Source: Rhodospirillaceae bacterium
GTDB taxonomy: Bacteria; Pseudomonadota; Alphaproteobacteria; UBA828
Assembly (NCBI GenBank): GCA_002717225.1
Contig: PBDG01000022.1
Location: 5,649 to 47,433 of the forward strand
Reading direction: 5' to 3'
Length of the DNA: 41,785 bases
This document shows positions 35,802 to 41,785 of this stretch, piece after piece. The translations under genes were made by a program, and so were the position numbers. Every line of letters starts with the position of its first letter. Position 1 is the stretch's first letter. The notes beneath the pieces are model-generated. The model saw only the letters and a program-made list of their open reading frames with translations. It made no database searches and was not told where the DNA came from.

Positions 35802-38498
35802 TTAAATTAACCCCGCGAGCCCTCTTAAGACATAGTGTAGTATTCCACCATGACGATAATATTCGGCCTCCTGCGTTGTATCGACGCGGCATTTCAGATC
35901 GAGCTTTTCTTCGCTGCCGTCAGCGCGGGTGATGCGGCAGGCGACCTCCATGCCCGGAGTGATACCAGCATGAACACCCTCAAGATCGATCACTTCAGAG
36001 CCGTCCAATTTCAAGGATTTACGTGTTACACCTTCGGGGAACAGGAGCGGCAACACACCCATACCAACCAAATTAGACCGGTGGATGCGCTCGAAACTTT
36101 CGGCTATTACCGCCTTGACGCCCAAGAGCCGTGTACCCTTAGCGGCCCAGTCGCGTGACGAACCAGTGCCGTATTCCTTACCAGCGATGACGACGAGTGG
36201 TATATCTTCTTCATCATAGATCATCGCCGCTTCAAACATGGAAGTCTGACGACCATCCGGCATGTGGCGCGTCAGACCGCCTTCGGTATCTGGAGCGAGC
36301 TCGTTGCGGATACGCACATTGGCGAATGTGCCGCGCATCATCACCTCGTGATTGCCGCGCCGGGAGCCATAGGAATTGAATTCCCTCTCGGGGACTTGGC
36401 GCTCAACGAGATAGGTGCCGCCAGGCGAATCATATTTGATCGCACCTGCTGGCGAGATATGATCGGTCGTTACACTGTCGCCTAGAAGCGCAAGGATGCG
36501 CGCACCTATAATGTCCGCAAGCTGTCTAGGTTTGGCCTCCATGCCATCGAAATAGGGCGGGTGCTTCACGTAGGTGCTGCCATCCTGCCAATCGTAGGTA
36601 AGGCCAGCCGGTGCATCGATCGCCCGCCACTCGGCGGATCCGGAGAAGGCGTCGGCATATTGCTCTCCAAACATCTCCGGTGTCACCGCCTGTTCGATTG
36701 CGGCACGCACCTCTCCATTGCTCGGCCAAATATCCTTGAGATAAACCGGCGCACCGCTTTCGTCCTCGCCGAGTGGCTCGGATGTAATATTGATATTCAT
36801 ACTACCGGCTATGGCATACGCCACTACGAGCGGCGGCGAAGCAAGATAGTTGGCACGGACATGCGGGCTAATGCGGCCCTCGAAATTCCGATTTCCAGAG
36901 AGCACCGAGGTAACGACGAGGTCGCCCTCGTTAATAGCAGAAACAATCTCATCAGCAAGCGGCCCAGAATTGCCGATACAGGTTGTGCAACCATAGCCCA
37001 CTATATTGAACCCGAGAGCGTCGAGGTCACCCTGCAGTCCAGCTTTGGCAAGATATTCGCTCACCACCTTAGAACCAGGTGCGAGGGAGGTCTTGACCCA
37101 GGGTTTGACTTTGAGGCCAAGCTTTACGGCATTGCGCGCTAGCAAGCCGGCGCCGAGCATAACGCTCGGATTGGAGGTATTAGTGCAACTGGTGATCGCG
37201 GCGATCACCACATCACCATGGGCGAGATTGTGATCCATTTCTGCGACCGATGCAGTGGCGTTACTCGCATCACTGGAAACGCCGAGATCGTCTGTCAGAG
37301 ATTTAGCAAAGGCTGGTGCTGCATCAACTAGAAAAATCTTATCCTGCGGTCGTTTTGGCCCGGCAATACTAGGAGTAACATCACCAAGATCGAGTTCAAG
37401 CGTATCTGTAAATACTGGGTCCGGCGTGCCGCTGTCGCGCCACATGCCCTGGGCCTTGGCATAGGCTTCGACAAGGGCTATGCGATCTTCGTCTCGCGCG
37501 GTGAAACGGAGATAATTAATGGTTTCAGCATCTACGGGGAAGAAACCGCAAGTGGCGCCATATTCTGGCGCCATATTAGCGATGGTCGCCTGATCCGCCA
37601 GCGATAACTCGTCGAGTCCGGGACCGAAGAATTCGACGAATTTTCCAACCACGCCCTTTTTGCGCAGCATCTGCACCACAGAAAGCACTAAATCGGTAGC
37701 AGTTGCGCCTTCCGCGAGCCCGCCAGTTAGACGGAAGCCAATCACCTCGGGCACCAACATGGAGACCGGTTGGCCGAGCATCGCAGCCTCAGCCTCAATG
37801 CCGCCGACCCCCCAGCCAAGAACCGCCAAGCCATTCACCATAGTGGTATGGCTGTCGGTACCGACCAGAGTATCAGGATAGGCTATTTCTGACGCTCCCA
37901 CCTCCGCCGTCCATACGACTTGAGCGAGATGTTCAAGATTGACCTGATGGCAAATGCCAGTGCCCGGCGGTACAACACGAAAGTTAGAGAATGCCTGCTG
38001 GCCCCAACGCAAAAAGGAATAACGCTCGCTATTGCGCTCCATCTCGATAGCAGTGTTCTCGGCAAGCGCCGTAGAGCTGGCGAAGCGGTCAACCATTACC
38101 GAATGGTCAATCACCAGGTCGACCGGCGAGAGTGGGTTAATCTTACTGACATCGCCGCCAAGCGCTTTCATGGCAGCACGCATCGCAGCAAGGTCAACCA
38201 CTGCTGGCACACCGGTGAAATCCTGCATGAGAACCCGCGCCGGGCGATAACTGATCTCCTGTTCAGAACGTCGATTCCTGAGCCAGGCAACGAGCCCCTT
38301 GATGTCGTTGACGGTCACGCTTTGGCCATCCTCGAACCGCAATAGGTTTTCCAGCAACACTTTGAGTGAATAGGGCATGCGGGAAATTTCGCCGAGCCCA
38401 GCGCTCTCTGCCGCTTCGAGGCTGAAATAATCATAGTTGCGTCCGCCGACAGTAAGGGTGCGGCGGGTGTTTAACGAATCCTGGCCAAGCGCAATCAC
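35802..38498 (-). CDS. acnA: Aconitate hydratase AcnA
   Basis: [89 protein letters not shown]. Confidence 0.97.
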   Translation of the reverse strand: MIALGQDSLNTRRTLTVGGRNYDYFSLEAAESAGLGEISRMPYSLKVLLENLLRFEDGQSVTVNDIKGLVAWLRNRRSEQEISYRPARVLMQDFTGVPAVVDLAAMRAAMKALGGDVSKINPLSPVDLVIDHSVMVDRFASSTALAENTAIEMERNSERYSFLRWGQQAFSNFRVVPPGTGICHQVNLEHLAQVVWTAEVGASEIAYPDTLVGTDSHTTMVNGLAVLGWGVGGIEAEAAMLGQPVSMLVPEVIGFRLTGGLAEGATATDLVLSVVQMLRKKGVVGKFVEFFGPGLDELSLADQATIANMAPEYGATCGFFPVDAETINYLRFTARDEDRIALVEAYAKAQGMWRDSGTPDPVFTDTLELDLGDVTPSIAGPKRPQDKIFLVDAAPAFAKSLTDDLGVSSDASNATASVAEMDHNLAHGDVVIAAITSCTNTSNPSVMLGAGLLARNAVKLGLKVKPWVKTSLAPGSKVVSEYLAKAGLQGDLDALGFNIVGYGCTTCIGNSGPLADEIVSAINEGDLVVTSVLSGNRNFEGRISPHVRANYLASPPLVVAYAIAGSMNINITSEPLGEDESGAPVYLKDIWPSNGEVRAAIEQAVTPEMFGEQYADAFSGSAEWRAIDAPAGLTYDWQDGSTYVKHPPYFDGMEAKPRQLADIIGARILALLGDSVTTDHISPAGAIKYDSPGGTYLVERQVPEREFNSYGSRRGNHEVMMRGTFANVRIRNELAPDTEGGLTRHMPDGRQTSMFEAAMIYDEEDIPLVVIAGKEYGTGSSRDWAAKGTRLLGVKAVIAESFERIHRSNLVGMGVLPLLFPEGVTRKSLKLDGSEVIDLEGVHAGITPGMEVACRITRADGSEEKLDLKCRVDTTQEAEYYRHGGILHYVLRGLAGLI

Positions 38499-38613
38499 GA
38501 TGGCTTCTCCTATCTTTTCGGTATGACTCTAAAAATGGAGCGAGGAGTGTAGCATTCAAACCTCTAACTCGGGAGGAGGGAGTTCTTCCGGTTCGGCCTT
38601 TTTTTGCTTCTTC

Positions 38614-39441
38614 TTACGACCTAGCATCGGCAATGAAGTTGCGTGCTGCCTCAATGACGGTCTCACACGCTTGGATGTGGGGCACATGGGAGCAATTGGG
38701 AATAAGCAATGTGCGCGCCCTCTCACCAACCCCAGCCTCGATACGACGCAATTGCTCAGGGGTGCCATATTGGTCTTCCGCTCCCTGAATGGCGAGGACC
38801 GGCGCCCTGATATTGCCAAGGATCTCTGGCGAAATAGACCAATCTCGGAACTCGGGCGAGAGCCAGATATCAGCCCAGCCATGAAACATTGTCTCCGTAT
38901 TGTTGCCATGATAGACGCTGAGGCGATTTTTCATATCACTCGCCTCGAATCGCTCGACGGTAGCCCGCACACCAGAGAGGGACTCCTCCTCGACAAAGAC
39001 ATGCGCCGCCTCTGCAACCACGCCGAGCGTGCGGGCGGGAAAGCGCGCAGCAAACAGTAGAGCGATGCTACCACCATCGCTATGGCCATAGAGAAAGACC
39101 TTGTCGAGGCCTAAAGAATTGAGCAACTCAGGCAAAACATGCTCCGCCTCACTCTCCATGAAATCCGGCTTGCGTTTGCTGGTCAGCGGATCTGAACCAC
39201 CATGCCCCTGGCGTTCATAGACCAGCGCACTACACCCTGTCGCACGCGCCAAGTTATCAGGGAAATGCTTCCATTGACCAATGCTACCAAGGCCCTCATG
39301 CAGAAAGACGATGGTTGGACCCAAGCGCCGACCCCCGCCATAGGTGAGTACGCGCAGCAGAGTGCCATCGGCGCAAACTCGCGAGACTGGTGGATCAACC
39401 GACATAAACCCCCTGTTGCTCGAGATTAAACCTAGGCGCAC
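38614..39441 (-). CDS. Alpha/beta hydrolase
   Basis: IVFLHEGLGSIGQWKHFPDNLA; LYGHSDGGSIALLFAARFP (GxSxGG nucleophile elbow). Confidence 0.9.
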   Translation of the reverse strand: MRLGLISSNRGFMSVDPPVSRVCADGTLLRVLTYGGGRRLGPTIVFLHEGLGSIGQWKHFPDNLARATGCSALVYERQGHGGSDPLTSKRKPDFMESEAEHVLPELLNSLGLDKVFLYGHSDGGSIALLFAARFPARTLGVVAEAAHVFVEEESLSGVRATVERFEASDMKNRLSVYHGNNTETMFHGWADIWLSPEFRDWSISPEILGNIRAPVLAIQGAEDQYGTPEQLRRIEAGVGERARTLLIPNCSHVPHIQACETVIEAARNFIADARS

Positions 39442-39617
39442 GACGACGGTGAAAATAACTTTTGCTTGAAAAAATGTCTTAGCATGTTTGGGTCTACGCT
39501 CCTTTACCTTGCCGACCGAGTGACGCGCCGATAGCTTAACCAGTGTTTTTTAGATACACCGAGGTGCTTGGAGCATTTTTAGACTTGCCGGCAATTTGAC
39601 GCAACGACAGGAAAAGG

Positions 39618-40310
39618 ATGGTCAGCGACCACATAACACTCGAAGCACGCGATCTTGCCTGTGTCCGGGGGGGACGCCCAGTATTTAGGAGAGTTTCTTT
39701 TGCGCTTGAGCCGGGCGAAGCTCTTCTTTTGCGTGGCCCCAACGGCTCTGGCAAATCAAGCCTGTTGCGCATTCTCGCCGGGTATTTGCGCCCTGTGAAT
39801 GGCATGTTAGCGTGGAGAGGAGAGAATACGCTCCACACACCTGACGCACACCGTGCACGCACTCACTATGTTGGCCATTTGGAGGCTGTAAAGCCGACGC
39901 TCACCGTGGCCGAGCATCTTGCCTTCTGGTCTAGGATCAAGGGTTTTAACCAAGCGGCAGAGGGTATTCTCGCTGCGCTCGACCTTGAGGACCTTGCTGA
40001 TGTTCCCGGTCGCTTTCTCTCCGCCGGGCAAAAGCGTCGCCTGTCACTGACTCGCCTACTAGCTTCACCGGCAGAGCTATGGCTGTTGGACGAACCGAGC
40101 ATCACCCTCGACGTAGCATCGACCAGACGCCTAGAAACGATGCTCGCTCAGCACCGCGGACAGGGTGGCTTGACGGTGGTCGCAACCCATACGGAGATTG
40201 CCCTACCTGAAGCGAAGACCATCGATATGGCACAACACGCAGTGCCCGTGGAAGTACTTCTGGGCGCTGCACCAAAACAGTCGGGCGAACCGGATTACGG
40301 CGAATGGTAA
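39618..40310 (+). CDS. ccmA: Heme ABC exporter ATP-binding protein CcmA
   Basis: LLLRGPNGSGKSSLLRILAGYLRPVNG; LSAGQKRRLSLTRLLASPAELWLLDEPS; followed by ccmB and ccmC. Confidence 0.95.
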   Translation: MVSDHITLEARDLACVRGGRPVFRRVSFALEPGEALLLRGPNGSGKSSLLRILAGYLRPVNGMLAWRGENTLHTPDAHRARTHYVGHLEAVKPTLTVAEHLAFWSRIKGFNQAAEGILAALDLEDLADVPGRFLSAGQKRRLSLTRLLASPAELWLLDEPSITLDVASTRRLETMLAQHRGQGGLTVVATHTEIALPEAKTIDMAQHAVPVEVLLGAAPKQSGEPDYGEW

Positions 40311-40972
40311 CGGCCTTTTTGAACCTGATCGGACGCGATCTCCGCCTCGCGCTGCGGGGCGGCATAGGCAGTTTAGTGGCAGTAGTCTTTTTCATCATTG
40401 CAGTGGCCCTCTTTCCGCTCGGCATAGGTCCGGAAAGCATCCTGTTGGAACGAGTGGCTCCCGGAGTACTTTGGGTCTGCGCCCTTTTAGCTACCATGCT
40501 GTCCTTAGGACGCATGTTCGAGGAGGACTACGAAGACGGCAGTCTTGAAATTACCGCGCTCGGCCCCCTCCCGCTAGAAGCGGTAGTGCTGGCCAAAGTG
40601 CTTAGCCATTGGTTGACCACCGGCCTTCCACTGATTATCGCTGCCCCGGTGTTAGCCGTCCTAGTCAACATGAGCACGGAAGGTTTTACCGTCCTCATGG
40701 TCTCTCTCCTCCTTGGCACGCCAATTCTTAGCTTGATTGGCTCAGTGGGCGCGGCACTCACGGTCGGACTCCGGCGTGGTGGGGTTTTGATTTCCCTCCT
40801 GGTGCTGCCGCTCTATGTTCCGGTATTAATATTCGGCGTAGGCGCAGTGGAGGGCGCTATATTCGGCTTGGGCGCGAGCGCTAATTTGCTTATTCTCGCT
40901 GGTGGCTTCCTTGTCGCCCTCGTGCTCACTCCCTGGGCCAGCGCGGCGGCACTCAGAATGGCTTTGGAGTAG
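40304..40972 (+). CDS. ccmB: Heme exporter protein CcmB
   Basis: RDLRLALRGGIGSLVAVVFFIIAVALFPLGIGPE; FEEDYEDGSLE; hydrophobic. Confidence 0.95.
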   Translation: MVTAFLNLIGRDLRLALRGGIGSLVAVVFFIIAVALFPLGIGPESILLERVAPGVLWVCALLATMLSLGRMFEEDYEDGSLEITALGPLPLEAVVLAKVLSHWLTTGLPLIIAAPVLAVLVNMSTEGFTVLMVSLLLGTPILSLIGSVGAALTVGLRRGGVLISLLVLPLYVPVLIFGVGAVEGAIFGLGASANLLILAGGFLVALVLTPWASAAALRMALE

Positions 40973-40990
40973 GACGTAGCACGGAACGTT

Positions 40991-41743
40991 ATGGCCAAAC
41001 GTAAAAAGAAAACCAGTATTGGCATTCATTTCCTCGCTAATCCGGCGCGTTTTTTGCGCTTTGCACACAGAATCTTTCCATGGATTACGGTGATTGCTAT
41101 CATCTGCATCGTCGCCGGGCTCGTCCTCGGACTCGCCGTAGTGCCACCGGATTATCGACAGGGCGATGCTTACCGCATTATTTTCATCCATGTGCCGTCA
41201 TCCTGGATGGCACTGATGATCTACGTGATCATCGCTGTAGCATCGGCTGCAGGCTTTATTTGGCGCCACCCGCTAGCGGATCTTATTGGAAAATCTAGCG
41301 CACCGATCGGTGCATGTTTCACCTTTCTAAGCTTAGTTACCGGATCGCTCTGGGGCGAGCCGATGTGGGGGACCTGGTGGGTGTGGGACGCACGGGTAAC
41401 CTCAATGCTGGTACTGTTTTTTCTCTATCTCGGCTACATCGCACTCAACAGCGCCTATGACGACCCAACGAAGGGGGCGCGCGCCTCGGCCATTTTAGCG
41501 CTTGTTGGCATCGTTAATATCCCTATCGTCAAATTTTCTGTAGATTGGTGGAACACATTGCACCAGCCGGCGACTCTCTCAAAATTTGACCGACCATCCA
41601 TGGATTCCTCCATGATCGCGCCACTCCTACTGATGGCAACGGGTTTCATCGCGTTTTATCTTGTCGTACTAATTATACGCCTGCGCTCGGAAATTACCGC
41701 ACGGCGCATCCGCAATATGCGCCTAGCTCAGGTCGAAAATTAG
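40991..41743 (+). CDS. ccmC: Heme ABC transporter permease CcmC
   Basis: DYRQGDAYRIIFIHVPSSWMALMIY; SLWGEPMWGTWWVWDARVTSMLVLFFLYLGYIAL; VDWWNTLHQPATL. Confidence 0.97.
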   Translation: MAKRKKKTSIGIHFLANPARFLRFAHRIFPWITVIAIICIVAGLVLGLAVVPPDYRQGDAYRIIFIHVPSSWMALMIYVIIAVASAAGFIWRHPLADLIGKSSAPIGACFTFLSLVTGSLWGEPMWGTWWVWDARVTSMLVLFFLYLGYIALNSAYDDPTKGARASAILALVGIVNIPIVKFSVDWWNTLHQPATLSKFDRPSMDSSMIAPLLLMATGFIAFYLVVLIIRLRSEITARRIRNMRLAQVEN

Positions 41744-41773
41744 TCGACTTCTGAAAGATCACACTAAATTAAT

Positions 41774-41785
41774 ATGAAATATCAC
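41774..41785 (+). CDS. ccmD: Possible start of ccmD, truncated by the window end
   Basis: ATG AAA TAT CAC at the edge, where ccmD usually follows ccmC. Only four codons are visible. Confidence 0.25.

Noticed and set aside
38558-38629. Lys-rich peptide MLGRKKKQKKAEPEELPPPELEV overlapping the hydrolase 3' end
   Set aside because: Very short, no clear ribosome-binding site, overlaps the upstream stop. Not enough evidence.
1-41785. CRISPR arrays, tRNA/rRNA genes, IS elements or prophage
   Set aside because: No regularly spaced repeats, transposase or integrase ORFs, or recognisable RNA genes seen by eye. The AT-rich island has no visible integrase or flanking repeats.

Overview
The window is an alphaproteobacterial-type chromosomal segment. 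It contains an SDR, trxA, addAB, a murU/amgK-like pair, tsaE, ahcY, a regulatory PTS cluster (EI, HPr, EIIA, rapZ, short hprK, ptsN), lptBAC-kdsD, an archaeal-type purM, rnd, a complex-I-like epimerase, uppP, gltDB, an AT-rich two-gene island, an FAD oxidoreductase/AMP-ligase operon, acnA, an alpha/beta hydrolase and ccmABC. Reading the gaps by eye gave two main results. (1) Three decayed genes lie in apparently non-coding gaps: an rpoN (sigma-54) pseudogene and an hpf pseudogene between lptB and ptsN, and a histidine-kinase pseudogene between ahcY and tsaE. The rpoN remnant stays in one frame but carries TGA, TAG and TAA stops. (2) The AT-rich island downstream of gltB encodes an HD-GAF protein with intact HD motifs, followed 10 bp later by a divergent homologue of its HD domain in which the metal-ligand motifs are replaced (HD to AN). 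This looks like an enzyme/pseudoenzyme pair and is the best candidate for an undescribed system here. All family calls come from recalled motifs. No database search was run.
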